From Arthrobacter sp. TMP15 (lineage in GTDB: Bacteria; Actinomycetota; Actinomycetes; Actinomycetales; Micrococcaceae), in assembly GCF_039529835.1 (NCBI RefSeq), contig NZ_CP154262.1, forward strand, positions 1,240,001 to 1,304,000: a stretch of 64,000 nucleotides of DNA, read 5' to 3'. Positions 26,230 through 35,184 of the stretch are shown here, piece by piece; within the stretch, counting starts at the first letter, position 1; every line of letters begins with the position of its first letter. The position numbers and the translations under genes were made by a program. The notes under the pieces were generated by a model, which saw only the letters and a list, made by a program, of their open reading frames with translations, did no database searches and had not been told where the DNA came from.

Positions 26230-29175
26230 ATGGCGACTCGTTCTTCCCCCGCCCGTTCGTCCGTCGGTCAGCAGGGTGGCGCTTCACCGCGCACCGCAAA
26301 GACCACAAAGACGCCGGTAACACGCAGCAAACCTCCCGTTCCCGAGCCGGAGGTGCGTTTGGTGTGGCCAGTGCGCATGGTGGTGGGCTTGTGGCAGGGC
26401 ACGGGCCACTTGATTGGAGGCGCCATCCGCCGCATGGGAACCGACAAAAGCGCCATGCCCGCCCACGAACGTCGTGACGGTTCGGGACTGCTGTTCATTT
26501 TACTTGCCATCATTATTGCCACTTTTGAGTGGTGGGGACTTTCCGGAAACGTTGCCGACGCAGTGCAGGGTGTTGTGCAGGGCAGCTTTGGCTGGTTCGC
26601 CGTGCTGCTGCCACCAATGTTCCTTATTTTTTCTGTCTTAGTTTTTAGGCAGCCAACCGACATGTCCACGAATAATCGGGTGGCGCTGGGCTTTTGTATC
26701 CTGACACTGGCTGGCTGCGCCTTGGCGCATGTTGCCGCGGGCAACCCCAACATTGCTGATGGTTTTGCTGGTGTCAGTGCGGCCGGCGGCATGGTGGGTG
26801 CACTCAGTGGAGGCCTCGTGGCCAAATTGGGTTCCGTTACCGCAGTAGTGTTCTTCTCCGTTGTTGCCTTCGCCAGTGTGCTGGTATTAACCAACACACC
26901 GGTGCGCCACATTCCGGCACGTTTGCGCGGTGCCTACGAGAAACTCATGGGTAGCGCACCGGAGTCGGATTATGACGTGGACGGGACTGGCCACGATCAA
27001 AGTTACTTGTACCAGGACAACCACGACGGCGCCAACCCGCCGAAGAAGCCGCGAGGACTGCGGGCCCGACAGAAGGCTGCCCGTGAGGCGGAGAATGATG
27101 ATGTTCTGGGTATTGAAGCATTCGATACCCCTCTCATAGACGCGGACGAGGATGAAAACCAGGCCCCGGCGTCGGCCAATGCCTCACTGCGGCCAGGGGT
27201 GCGCCGGCCAACCAGAGATGAGTTGGCAGCGGATAAGATCAAGGCCAGGCAGGGACTTCCCACCACCAGCGAAGTTTTTGACGGCCAGCAGAACACGGAG
27301 CCCGTAACCGAAGCGATCGGTATTGTTGCCGCAAACGCGGCCAGGGATGCTGCAGGCAACCCTGCAGCTAACGCAGACGGCGTTGGCTCAGTGGTAGATC
27401 GCACCATTGCGGCCCCGCCACGAACGGCCCCAAGTCCCATCCCGGCCCGCTCGGAACAACTCCAACTTTCCGGAGACGTCACCTACACGCTGCCGGGTTC
27501 TGAACTTTTGCCGGCAGGGCCCCCAGGGAAGGACGCCACCGCAGCCAATGACACAGTGGTGGCGGCACTGACAGATACAATGCAACAATTCAACGTTGAT
27601 GCCAAGGTCACAGGATTTAGCCGCGGGCCCACAGTTACCCGGTATGAAATTGAATTATCTCCGGGCACAAAAGTTGAGCGTGTCACTGCGTTGAGCAAGA
27701 ACATTTCCTATGCCGTGGCGTCATCGGATGTACGAATCCTGAGCCCCATCCCGGGAAAGAGCGCCATTGGCATCGAGATCCCTAACGCCGACAAGGAAAT
27801 TGTGGTGCTAGGGGACGTGCTTCGATCGGCTAACGCCAGGCGGACCGAACATCCAATGGTTATGGGGGTGGGCAAGGACGTTGAAGGCGGCTTTGTCGTG
27901 GCAAACCTAGCCAAGATGCCGCACCTTCTTGTTGCCGGTGCAACCGGTGCTGGTAAGTCATCGTTTGTGAACTCCATGATTGTTTCCATCCTGATGCGGG
28001 CCACCCCAGATGAGGTGCGGATGGTGATGGTTGACCCCAAGCGTGTTGAATTGACGGCCTATGAAGGCGTCCCGCACCTGATCACCCCCATCATTACCAA
28101 CCCTAAAAAAGCCGCCGAAGCCTTGCAGTGGGTAGTACGTGAGATGGATACCCGCTACGACGACCTGGCGAATTTTGGTTTCAAGCACATTGACGAGTTC
28201 AACAAGGCAGTGAAAGCCGGCAGCGTTCATCCGCCGGTTGATTCAAAACGCGTTATTAAGCCATACCCGTACCTCTTGGTGATAGTCGATGAGCTCGCGG
28301 ATTTGATGATGGTTTCTCCGCGCGATGTGGAAGATTCCATTGTGCGCATCACCCAGCTTGCACGTGCCGCCGGTATCCACTTGGTTCTTGCCACACAGCG
28401 TCCCTCAGTGGACGTTGTGACAGGTTTGATCAAAGCCAACGTACCTTCGCGGATGGCATTTGCCACCTCATCCGTCACTGACTCTCGAGTTGTCCTTGAT
28501 CAGCCCGGTGCAGAGAAACTTCTAGGCCAAGGTGACGCCCTGTTCCTTCCTATGGGCAAATCCAAGCCTGTCCGTGTGCAGGGTGCATGGGTCACAGAAG
28601 CTGAAATCAAGAGCGTCGTTGACCATGTCAAGGGTCAGCTGAAAGCCACTTATCGCGATGATGTTGCTACCGAGGCGCCCAAGAAAATCATCGAAGATGA
28701 CATCGGTGATGACATGGACGTGCTGCTGCAGGCAACTGAACTGGTGGTGACTACACAGTTCGGCTCAACATCGATGCTGCAGCGAAAGCTGCGTGTTGGG
28801 TTCGCCAAGGCCGGCCGGCTCATGGACTTGTTGGAGTCCCGCGGGGTAGTGGGTCCCTCTGAGGGATCCAAGGCACGCGATGTACTCGTCAAGCCGGATG
28901 ATCTTGCCGAAACCCTCGCCGCCATTCGCGGTGACGGAGCCACCCCGGCAGTCTCAGGCAGCGATCCTTCGTCCGAAGGATCAGGCGCCCCTGGCGTTGA
29001 CCCCAAGATTGCCGCACTTGCCGATAACGCCAATGCCAACCATGGTTGGGGAGGCGATCTTGTTGCGGATGACCTAGCCAACCGGACCCAAGTGGTTGAC
29101 TACAACGATGGCGCAGATGTAACAGGTGACGATGAAGAGGGTGGCGAGGACGCATGGTCATTGACAGGACATTAG
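26230..29175 (+). CDS. ftsK: DNA translocase FtsK
   Basis: FtsK anchors to the division septum and pumps chromosome DNA during segregation. The amino part has four membrane segments between about residues 82 and 225, followed by an acidic/Ala-rich linker to about 435. The motor has Walker A GATGAGKSS near residue 571 and Walker B LLVIVDELADLMM near 682, then a gamma winged-helix domain (STSMLQRKLRVGFAKAGRLM) near 860. I chose ATG 26230 (MATRSSPAR), giving 981 residues; the frame is open further up but reads an unlikely Cys/His-rich tail. Confidence 0.95.
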   Translation: MATRSSPARSSVGQQGGASPRTAKTTKTPVTRSKPPVPEPEVRLVWPVRMVVGLWQGTGHLIGGAIRRMGTDKSAMPAHERRDGSGLLFILLAIIIATFEWWGLSGNVADAVQGVVQGSFGWFAVLLPPMFLIFSVLVFRQPTDMSTNNRVALGFCILTLAGCALAHVAAGNPNIADGFAGVSAAGGMVGALSGGLVAKLGSVTAVVFFSVVAFASVLVLTNTPVRHIPARLRGAYEKLMGSAPESDYDVDGTGHDQSYLYQDNHDGANPPKKPRGLRARQKAAREAENDDVLGIEAFDTPLIDADEDENQAPASANASLRPGVRRPTRDELAADKIKARQGLPTTSEVFDGQQNTEPVTEAIGIVAANAARDAAGNPAANADGVGSVVDRTIAAPPRTAPSPIPARSEQLQLSGDVTYTLPGSELLPAGPPGKDATAANDTVVAALTDTMQQFNVDAKVTGFSRGPTVTRYEIELSPGTKVERVTALSKNISYAVASSDVRILSPIPGKSAIGIEIPNADKEIVVLGDVLRSANARRTEHPMVMGVGKDVEGGFVVANLAKMPHLLVAGATGAGKSSFVNSMIVSILMRATPDEVRMVMVDPKRVELTAYEGVPHLITPIITNPKKAAEALQWVVREMDTRYDDLANFGFKHIDEFNKAVKAGSVHPPVDSKRVIKPYPYLLVIVDELADLMMVSPRDVEDSIVRITQLARAAGIHLVLATQRPSVDVVTGLIKANVPSRMAFATSSVTDSRVVLDQPGAEKLLGQGDALFLPMGKSKPVRVQGAWVTEAEIKSVVDHVKGQLKATYRDDVATEAPKKIIEDDIGDDMDVLLQATELVVTTQFGSTSMLQRKLRVGFAKAGRLMDLLESRGVVGPSEGSKARDVLVKPDDLAETLAAIRGDGATPAVSGSDPSSEGSGAPGVDPKIAALADNANANHGWGGDLVADDLANRTQVVDYNDGADVTGDDEEGGEDAWSLTGH

Positions 29176-29196
29176 CGCTTGTCAGGACATTAAAGT
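29161..29196 (+). repeat. 18-nt repeat duplicating the ftsK stop region
   Basis: TTGACAGGACATTAGCGC (29161-29178, with the ftsK stop) is followed by TTGTCAGGACATTAAAGT (29179-29196). The second unit resembles the first at most positions. Confidence 0.68.
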
Positions 29197-29239
29197 TGGC
29201 CAGACGATGCAAAAATCGTCCTGCCGTCCTATTTGCCGA

Positions 29240-29251
29240 TAGCCTTGCACA
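29240..29251 (+). promoter_or_regulatory. -10 element abutting pgsA start
   Basis: TAGCCT at 29240-29245, then six bases, then the GTG of pgsA; no Shine-Dalgarno site is seen. A leaderless transcript is likely. Confidence 0.45.
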
Positions 29252-29908
29252 GTGAGTGAAACGGTGGCGCCACGCCCTTCGAACTGGAACCTACCCAACG
29301 CGTTGACGCTTTTGCGCATCGTGTTGGTGCCATTTTTCATCTGGGCCTTCGTGGCGGACGGGGGTGCCTACGGGCAACTGCGGTGGTTGGCGGCAGCGTT
29401 GTTTGTGGTTGCTATTTACACAGACAAGCTCGACGGCGATATCGCCCGGGCGCGTGGACTTGTCACAAACTTCGGGAAGATTGCGGATCCTATTGCCGAC
29501 AAACTTCTCATTGGTTCCGCGCTTGTCATGCTTTCAGTTGTAGGGGAGCTGTGGTGGTGGGTCACCATTGTGATGCTTGTTCGCGAGCTGGGCATTACCC
29601 TACTGCGCTTCGTGGTGATCCGTTACGGGGTGATGGCGGCGTCAAAGGGCGGCAAGCTCAAAACCGTCATGCAAACTTTGGCGATCTTCGTTTACCTCCT
29701 GCCTGTGACTCCGGCACATTCTTGGCTCTCAATTCTTGCTTTGGTTCTCATGCTGGCGGCCCTTGCCGTCACAGTGGTCACAGGAGTGGATTACGTGTTG
29801 AAAGCGTGGCAGCTGCGTAGGTCTGGTCGCATTGGTGCCGGGCTTGAGAGTGCAGGGCCTGACAGTGCGGAGCGCGCAAGCACCGATGACTACAAAGAGC
29901 AGGGGTAG
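29252..29908 (+). CDS. pgsA: CDP-diacylglycerol-glycerol-3-phosphate 3-phosphatidyltransferase
   Basis: PgsA makes phosphatidylglycerophosphate, the precursor of phosphatidylglycerol, in the membrane. The CDP-alcohol phosphotransferase motif DGDIARARG-x(4)-GKIADPIADK is intact near residues 60-85, and the NLPNALTLLRI start is typical. The 218 residues include about five membrane segments and a polar tail. GTG start. It sits between ftsK and cinA, as in other Micrococcales. Confidence 0.94.
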   Translation: MSETVAPRPSNWNLPNALTLLRIVLVPFFIWAFVADGGAYGQLRWLAAALFVVAIYTDKLDGDIARARGLVTNFGKIADPIADKLLIGSALVMLSVVGELWWWVTIVMLVRELGITLLRFVVIRYGVMAASKGGKLKTVMQTLAIFVYLLPVTPAHSWLSILALVLMLAALAVTVVTGVDYVLKAWQLRRSGRIGAGLESAGPDSAERASTDDYKEQG

Positions 29909-29911
29909 CGG

Positions 29912-30406
29912 ATGTTGACTGAGACGGGTTTGGCTGCGCTGATCGCTTCAGCTGTGGCGGCAGATATCACTGTTGCTACCGCGGAGTCGCTTACTGGGGG
30001 GATGGTGGCGGCAACTCTCATTCAGGTTCCGGGTGCTTCAGGGATGTTTCAAGGCGGTGTCATTGCTTACCAGAACGTGCTCAAGGAACGTTTGCTGGGA
30101 GTTTCCTGCGAATTATTGGAAAGCCGGGGGGCAGTGGACGCCGAGGTTGCCTGCGCCATGGCGTTGGGAGCCTGTGCAGCAGCTAGTTCCCGAGTGGGCA
30201 TCTCAACCACTGGTGTTGCCGGTCCGGAACCGCATCAGGGCAAGGAAGTTGGCCATGTTTATATAGGTGTCGCCCTCGACGGCGAGGCACAATCCTATGA
30301 GTATCATTTTGGTGGTGACAGGGAAATGATCCGTTTACAAGCCACCCAGGAAGCCATTTCACTGCTTGAACAAGTCATTAAAGCTGCCGGGGAACAAAAG
30401 TTGTGA
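29912..30406 (+). CDS. cinA: CinA C-terminal-type nicotinamide-nucleotide amidase
   Basis: This 164-residue protein is the stand-alone CinA carboxy-terminal (PncC) domain, which deamidates NMN in the pyridine nucleotide cycle. Conserved motifs: ATAESLTGGMVAA near residue 22, GGVIAYQNVLKERLLGV, and GISTTGVAGP near 105. It starts three bases after pgsA and precedes clgR, a common order in actinobacteria. The amino-terminal MoaB-like domain of full CinA is absent, which is normal for this group. Confidence 0.93.
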   Translation: MLTETGLAALIASAVAADITVATAESLTGGMVAATLIQVPGASGMFQGGVIAYQNVLKERLLGVSCELLESRGAVDAEVACAMALGACAAASSRVGISTTGVAGPEPHQGKEVGHVYIGVALDGEAQSYEYHFGGDREMIRLQATQEAISLLEQVIKAAGEQKL

Positions 30407-30550
30407 CTAGATAGTTAGTCATAGTGAACGCAAAATGGTTCCTTCCCCTTTAGGATAGGAACACGAAGCGTCTCTAAGTACCGTCCGGTAACTTTCGGAA
30501 GGTGCTATTCAATGAAGTGTGTTAACTGATCTAGGAGTAAGGCGATACCG

Positions 30551-30991
30551 ATGGTGAAACAACCCGTATCCGTAAACGGCGTAGTGCGCTGGCGGGATGT
30601 GGGTTTGACAGACGAAAAACCGCATCAGCAGAAGGAGCGCAAAATGGTGGTATTACGCCACGAGATTGGTGATGTTCTTCGAGATGTGCGTCAACGTCAA
30701 GGCCGCACCCTCCGCGAAGTTTCGCACAATGCACGTGTCTCACTGGGTTATCTAAGTGAAGTGGAGCGCGGACAAAAAGAAGCCTCCTCAGAACTGTTGG
30801 CCTCAATTTGTTCCGCACTTGAAGTGCCTCTCTCGCTTATGCTTCGCGAAGTAAGCGATCGTTTGGCCATCGCCGAAGGCGTGGCTGTCCCGGACACTGT
30901 TCCCCAAGATTTCGCTGCCCGCTATGGCAGGGACTTGAATGAGGAACTCTCCGATGAACTAAGCAAGGGCTTAATGTCCAACGCTTTCTGA
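30551..30991 (+). CDS. clgR: ClgR-type helix-turn-helix regulator
   Basis: ClgR is an XRE-family activator of clp protease and related stress genes in actinobacteria. The HTH region reads [20 protein letters not shown] followed by [21 protein letters not shown], nearly diagnostic. Two starts are possible: ATG 30551 (146 residues, AGGAG at 30534-30538) and ATG 30644 (115 residues, GAAGGAG at 30631-30637, six bases away). The inner one has the better ribosome site and matches short ClgR proteins; the outer adds VVRWRDVGL. The protein ends SNAF, without the double-alanine end seen in some Clp-degraded ClgR. A terminator follows. Confidence 0.88.
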   Translation: MVKQPVSVNGVVRWRDVGLTDEKPHQQKERKMVVLRHEIGDVLRDVRQRQGRTLREVSHNARVSLGYLSEVERGQKEASSELLASICSALEVPLSLMLREVSDRLAIAEGVAVPDTVPQDFAARYGRDLNEELSDELSKGLMSNAF

Positions 30992-31031
30992 TCCCGGCTG
31001 GCCTGTGACCAAGGACAACCCCCAAAACTAG

Positions 31032-31067
31032 ACTGGACCTTATCCTTCGGGAGAGGTCCAGTTTTTT
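31032..31067 (+). terminator. Terminator after clgR
   Basis: ACTGGACCT (31032-31040) pairs with AGGTCCAGT (31054-31062); an inner TCC-TTCG-GGA stem-loop lies between, followed by six T residues. A clear rho-independent terminator. Confidence 0.9.
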
Positions 31068-31484
31068 CGTCTATGAGGTTTGTGCTGAGGCTGTTCCTCT
31101 GTCCGTCCGGGTCAAGGAATCATGGCCACTATCAGGGACGGCTGCCAGTACGGACCCAGCGACATCGATGCAGCACCTCGAGAAACCCGATGTGGCGTGC
31201 CGCTTATCTATAACTGTGCAGGTTTTGTGAACGTCGGGAGGATAAAAGCGGCGTCTGTTTTCTCGCTCAAAACCGCAACAGCACTGAGCTCAATGAGTTG
31301 GGCACCTCCATCCTCCGCGTCCATTGAGCATAATTTCTTCCAATGCTGCAAGGTGTCCCACGATCTCAGCTGCCTGCGGAAGGGTGCCAGGAGATATCGG
31401 GGGGACATTCGAGGTCTCGAAAACAACTGACTATGGATTTTATCAACGCGATTATCAAGACGACGGGCATGCGAGAATGGTGGA
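31068..31484 (+). other. Spacer between clgR and DUF3046 gene, no supported gene
   Basis: About 417 bases. A 102-codon plus frame (31122-31430) and a 72-codon minus frame (31208-31426) are open but lack ribosome sites and known motifs. The minus frame reads LIELSAVAVLSEKTDAAF, which is protein-like, so a decayed gene is possible. Nothing more can be supported. Confidence 0.4.
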
Positions 31485-31706
31485 GTGCGAGTAAGTGAAT
31501 TTTGGCGATTGATGGATGACGAATTTAGCCCCTCCTATTCCCGGGTACTGGCCCGAGACCTGGTGCTCAGTGGTGTGGGCGGGAATACCGCAAGTGAGGC
31601 CCTTCGTGCTGGCTTTGAGCCTAAAGAGATATGGCTTGAGGTCTGCAAAACTCAGGATGTCCCGCAAGAGCGGTGGTTGGGCCGGGACATTGCCCCCAAG
31701 AACTAA
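31485..31706 (+). CDS. DUF3046 protein
   Basis: A 73-residue protein of the DUF3046 family, encoded just before recA in many actinobacteria. The family look is clear: VSEFWRLMDDEFSPSYSRVL, then SEALRAGFEPKEIWLEVC and a final QDVPQERWLGRD. Start is GTG with GGTGGAG immediately upstream. Its function is unknown; no membrane or secretion signal is seen. Confidence 0.9.
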   Translation: MRVSEFWRLMDDEFSPSYSRVLARDLVLSGVGGNTASEALRAGFEPKEIWLEVCKTQDVPQERWLGRDIAPKN

Positions 31707-31777
31707 GGGGAGCAAGGGTCAGACTGTGCAGCGTGCAGCATGCAGTTCCGACACGCCGTGCAGATAGACTGAAATGT

Positions 31778-31793
31778 TCGAATATCTATTCGA
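31778..31793 (+). promoter_or_regulatory. LexA (SOS) box upstream of recA
   Basis: TCGAATATCTATTCGA, a perfect palindrome apart from its centre, fits the actinobacterial/Bacillus LexA pattern CGAAC-N4-GTTCG. It covers the spacer of a TTCGAA-18-TACAAT promoter (31777-31782 and 31801-31806), so LexA would block it. Confidence 0.85.
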
Positions 31794-31890
31794 TCGAAAG
31801 TACAATTTACAGTGTGCTGTGCTGTGTGAACCATAAAGTTCTCCACAATTTCGCAGTTGAGGTTCGGTAGCCACAGACAATGTCAGACCC

Positions 31891-31920
31891 TTGAACTAGC
31901 GTTTTAGGTAGAAGTAGAAA
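31891..31920 (+). promoter_or_regulatory. Second possible recA promoter
   Basis: TTGAAC (31891-31896), 18 bases, TAGAAA (31915-31920). Not covered by a LexA box, so it could give a basal, SOS-independent transcript. Mycobacterial recA is known to have two promoters; here this is inference. Confidence 0.4.
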
Positions 31921-32069
31921 TTGCAGGCCCGTGTAGTTAGCGGGAGCCGGAAAATCGGTGAAGAACATTAGCGTGCATCAGCAATGCATCAAACCACTAA
32001 CCGTGCGTTGCGTCACTAGCGCAGCGGCACAGGGCCGGAAACGGCGCAAAAGAAAGACCGAGGTGAATC

Positions 32070-33122
32070 ATGGCCGCTCCCGCAGACCGTGAAAAAGCGC
32101 TGGCAGCAGCACTGGCTCAGATTGACAAGCAATATGGCAAAGGCTCAATCATGCGCTTGGGTGACGATATCCGCGCGCCCATTGAGGTGATCCCTACCGG
32201 GTCGATCGCTTTGGATGTGGCGCTGGGGATTGGCGGACTGCCACGTGGGCGTGTTGTAGAAATCTACGGACCAGAGTCCTCTGGTAAAACCACGCTGGCT
32301 CTGCACGCAGTGGCTAGTGCACAGAAGCTTGGAGGCATTGCTGCCTTCATTGATGCCGAACACGCGCTCGATCCCGACTACGCCGGAAAGCTGGGCGTGG
32401 ATGTTGATGCATTGCTGGTTTCTCAGCCTGACACCGGTGAGCAGGCGCTGGAGATCATGGACATGCTGATCGGGTCAGGCTCGCTGGATGTCATTGTCAT
32501 TGACTCCGTTGCGGCTCTGGTGCCCCGTGCCGAAATCGAAGGCGACATGGGCGATAGCCATGTGGGTCTCCAAGCCCGACTGATGAGCCAGGCGTTACGT
32601 AAGATCACCGGACGTCTGAGCCAAACCAAAACCACTGCGATCTTCATTAACCAGCTGCGTGAAAAAATTGGTGTCTTCTTTGGTAGCCCAGAAACCACAA
32701 CAGGTGGAAAAGCGCTGAAGTTCTATGCGTCAATCCGCATCGACGTTCGCCGGATCCAAACTTTGAAGGAAGGTGCGGATGCCGTCGGTAACCGCACCAA
32801 AGCCAAAGTTGTCAAAAACAAGATGGCTCCACCGTTCAAGATCGCCGAGTTCGACATCATCTATGGTGTGGGCATCTCGCGTGAAGGCGGAATCATTGAC
32901 ATGGGTGTTGAGCACGGAATTATCCGCAAATCCGGTTCCTGGTACACCTACGACGGTGACCAGTTGGGGCAGGGCATGGAAAACTCCAGGCGTTTCTTGA
33001 AGGATAATCCCGAGCTTGCAGATGAGCTTGAACGGCTCATCAAGGCAAAATTGGGTGTAGGTGTCCTGACCGAAAGTGAACCCGAAGCTGAACCGAAACT
33101 CAAAACAGTCGAGGGCTTCTAG
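32070..33122 (+). CDS. recA: Recombinase RecA
   Basis: RecA forms filaments on single-stranded DNA, drives homologous recombination and triggers LexA self-cleavage. The 350-residue protein has Walker [10 protein letters not shown] near residue 67, Walker [13 protein letters not shown] near 140, and the loop [19 protein letters not shown] near 200. The carboxy end is acidic (ESEPEAEPK). No intein is present. GAGGTGA precedes the ATG. recX follows after eight bases. Confidence 0.99.
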   Translation: MAAPADREKALAAALAQIDKQYGKGSIMRLGDDIRAPIEVIPTGSIALDVALGIGGLPRGRVVEIYGPESSGKTTLALHAVASAQKLGGIAAFIDAEHALDPDYAGKLGVDVDALLVSQPDTGEQALEIMDMLIGSGSLDVIVIDSVAALVPRAEIEGDMGDSHVGLQARLMSQALRKITGRLSQTKTTAIFINQLREKIGVFFGSPETTTGGKALKFYASIRIDVRRIQTLKEGADAVGNRTKAKVVKNKMAPPFKIAEFDIIYGVGISREGGIIDMGVEHGIIRKSGSWYTYDGDQLGQGMENSRRFLKDNPELADELERLIKAKLGVGVLTESEPEAEPKLKTVEGF

Positions 33123-33130
33123 GCGCGTCC

Positions 33131-33658
33131 ATGAGCAACGCACGACCGGAACGCAAACTGGACCCGGGTGCCAACCCGGCATCCGCGGCCAGAGCCATAG
33201 TTCTGCGCCAATTAACTCATTCGGCCAAGAGCAGGTTCCAGCTCAGCCAAAAACTCGCCGAACGGGATATCCCGGAGGATGTGGCCGAGGCCGTGCTTGA
33301 TCGATTTGTGGCTGTAAAACTGATCGACGACAGTGAATTTGCCCAGATGTGGGTACGCAGCAGATCTATGCACAAGTCGTTGGCTCGGGGTGCCTTGCAA
33401 CGAGAACTGGCGGAGAAGGGCATTGACCCTGAACTGGCGTTGGAGGCGCTGGAGCAGATTGATGATGACACAGAGCGGGGCCAGGGCAAAGAACTTATCC
33501 GTCGTAAAGTCCGTGGCTCAATGGCACTGGCCGACCGGGAAGAACGCGATAAGTACACCCGCCGCTGGGTGGCCATGTTGGCAAGGAAGGGTTACAACCC
33601 TTCCTTGGCTTTCCAACTAGTCGGCGAAGTCATTGACGAGCACCTGGAGGAGAGCTAA
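33131..33658 (+). CDS. recX: Regulatory protein RecX
   Basis: RecX binds RecA filaments and limits their activity. The 175-residue protein has the family's repeated three-helix pattern: LTHSAKSRFQLSQKLAERDI, then FVAVKLIDDSEFAQMWV and a final RKGYNPSLAFQLVGE. Its ATG lies eight bases after recA, so the two share the SOS-controlled promoter. Confidence 0.94.
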   Translation: MSNARPERKLDPGANPASAARAIVLRQLTHSAKSRFQLSQKLAERDIPEDVAEAVLDRFVAVKLIDDSEFAQMWVRSRSMHKSLARGALQRELAEKGIDPELALEALEQIDDDTERGQGKELIRRKVRGSMALADREERDKYTRRWVAMLARKGYNPSLAFQLVGEVIDEHLEES

Positions 33659-33704
33659 CGGTGGCCAGAGAATGCAATGTCAACGGCCGCTTCCTGGAAG
33701 CGGC

Positions 33705-33718
33705 TATGCTAACCACAT
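33705..33718 (+). promoter_or_regulatory. -10 element abutting secreted-protein gene
   Basis: TATGCT (33705-33710) and eight bases before the ATG at 33719; no Shine-Dalgarno site. Confidence 0.45.
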
Positions 33719-35044
33719 ATGAGTAACCGCCTGCCTAAACTTCATCGATTGTTTGCCGTCCCCATTGCGGTCGGTTTTTTTCTCGTCGGCACTATGACAG
33801 CAGTCCCAGCCCAGGCTGAGGATGCACCCCCTGCGGGCTTCCCCAGTTGGGCTGATGTACAGCAGGCGAAAGGCGACGCCGCAGCAACAGCCAATGAAGT
33901 TTCTAAAGTATCTTTAATACTTGACTCTCTGGACCAAAAGTCCGGGGAGTTGGGCGATGCAGCTGTCCAAGCCGGGGCGGATTTTGCTCTCACCCAAGGC
34001 AAGCTCGATGCGGCCACGGCTGAGGTGTCTCTACTGAACGCGCAGACTGCTCGTGCAGCCGAACAAGCCTCTAAGTTCAAAAAAGAAGCTGTTGCTGTTG
34101 CAGTGCAAAGCTACAAAAGCGGTGGGGCCGGCCTGGGCTTGTTTGCCACAATCTCAGTTTTGGAGTCCCCTGACAGCCTCAACGGTGCCGACATGCTCCA
34201 TCAAGTAGGTGAACGCGCAGCCATCAAACAAGCGCGGGCCAATGCAGCCCTGGCAACCGCCGCCTCTTTAGAGAAGACTCGCAAAAGCGCAGAGTTGGCA
34301 CAACAACGACTCACCTCCGCGGCTTTAGGCGCTAGGGACTCCGCCGTTGCTGCACAGAAAGCAGTAACCGAACAACTCGAGAGTAAAAAAGCCCAGAGCG
34401 GCACGCTTGTGGCGCAATTGGCCTCGCTAAACAACACCTCCGTGGCCAAGGAGCAAGAATTCCGGCAGGGGCAAGTGGCTCTGGCAGCCTACAATCAGGC
34501 GCAAGCTGCCAAACGCCAGGCTGCCGCAGAGGAAGCCGCCCGCCGTGCCGAGACTCAAAAGCAGCACCCCCCACCCCGCAACCCGGCACCCCACAATCCT
34601 GCCCCAAATCCACTTCCAGGAAATCCGGTACCCAACCCCGGCCCGGTTGCACCACCACCGCCCGCCGATCCAAATCCAAACGGCGGCTTCATCCCGGTTG
34701 AGGTGCTGCTTCCGAACATCCCTGGCGGGGCAGTTAACAACCCTGCCGGTGCGCAAGCGTATGCCGCTGCCCAGCTGGGTGGATATGGGTGGGCGCAGGA
34801 TCAGTTCCAGTGCTTAGCCCAATTGTGGGAACGCGAATCTAATTGGCGAACCAATGCAACCAATCCATATAGCGGGGCTTATGGCATCGCCCAAGCTTTG
34901 CCACCGGGGAAATACGGCACAGCAGGTGCCGACTGGCTGACGAACTACCGCACCCAGGTCAACTGGGGCTTGGGCTATATCAAAAACCGCTATGGGTCAC
35001 CCTGTGGTGCTTGGGGTCATTCGCAGTCCGTGGGCTGGTACTGA
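33719..35044 (+). CDS. Secreted coiled-coil protein with lysozyme-like C-terminal domain
   Basis: This 441-residue protein has a signal peptide ending VPAQA near residue 33. Residues about 45-280 form an Ala/Gln/Lys/Glu-rich coiled coil of the kind seen in cell-wall hydrolase regulators, then a Pro-rich spacer (280-325). The last 100 residues (LAQLWERESNWRTNATNPYSG, then GAYGIAQALPPGKYG and PCGAWGHSQSVGWY) match the transglycosylase-like/aggregation-promoting-factor domain, with the catalytic-type Glu in WERESNW. It probably acts in peptidoglycan remodelling outside the cell. It stands alone between recX and miaB. Confidence 0.85.
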   Translation: MSNRLPKLHRLFAVPIAVGFFLVGTMTAVPAQAEDAPPAGFPSWADVQQAKGDAAATANEVSKVSLILDSLDQKSGELGDAAVQAGADFALTQGKLDAATAEVSLLNAQTARAAEQASKFKKEAVAVAVQSYKSGGAGLGLFATISVLESPDSLNGADMLHQVGERAAIKQARANAALATAASLEKTRKSAELAQQRLTSAALGARDSAVAAQKAVTEQLESKKAQSGTLVAQLASLNNTSVAKEQEFRQGQVALAAYNQAQAAKRQAAAEEAARRAETQKQHPPPRNPAPHNPAPNPLPGNPVPNPGPVAPPPPADPNPNGGFIPVEVLLPNIPGGAVNNPAGAQAYAAAQLGGYGWAQDQFQCLAQLWERESNWRTNATNPYSGAYGIAQALPPGKYGTAGADWLTNYRTQVNWGLGYIKNRYGSPCGAWGHSQSVGWY

Positions 35045-35062
35045 CTCACTGGAGCCGCGGGT

Positions 35063-35104
35063 CTGTTAGACACGCCCTGTTAGACACGCCCAGTTAGACA
35101 CGCC
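35063..35104 (+). repeat. 14-nt tandem repeat, three copies
   Basis: CTGTTAGACACGCC at 35063-35076 and 35077-35090 (identical) and CAGTTAGACACGCC at 35091-35104. It lies in the spacer before miaB. Confidence 0.9.
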
Positions 35105-35184
35105 CAGGCGCTGGCTCAAGCGCAGTCGGTAGCTCCAATCCGCTCCCGGTTTAGCGGATACGTCCCCGAAGGTCTTAAGCTTGG

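Larger units (their letters stand above)
31707..32069 (+). other. Long recA leader region
   Basis: 363 bases between the DUF3046 gene and recA, with no gene. It holds a LexA box and promoter near 31777-31806, a second possible promoter at 31891-31920 and, near the end, several short inverted segments. A transcript from the first promoter would have an untranslated leader of about 255 bases. Confidence 0.6.

Noticed and set aside
31122-31430. 102-codon plus-strand gene
   Set aside because: No ribosome site, mixed composition, and no recognisable motif; left as a spacer note only.
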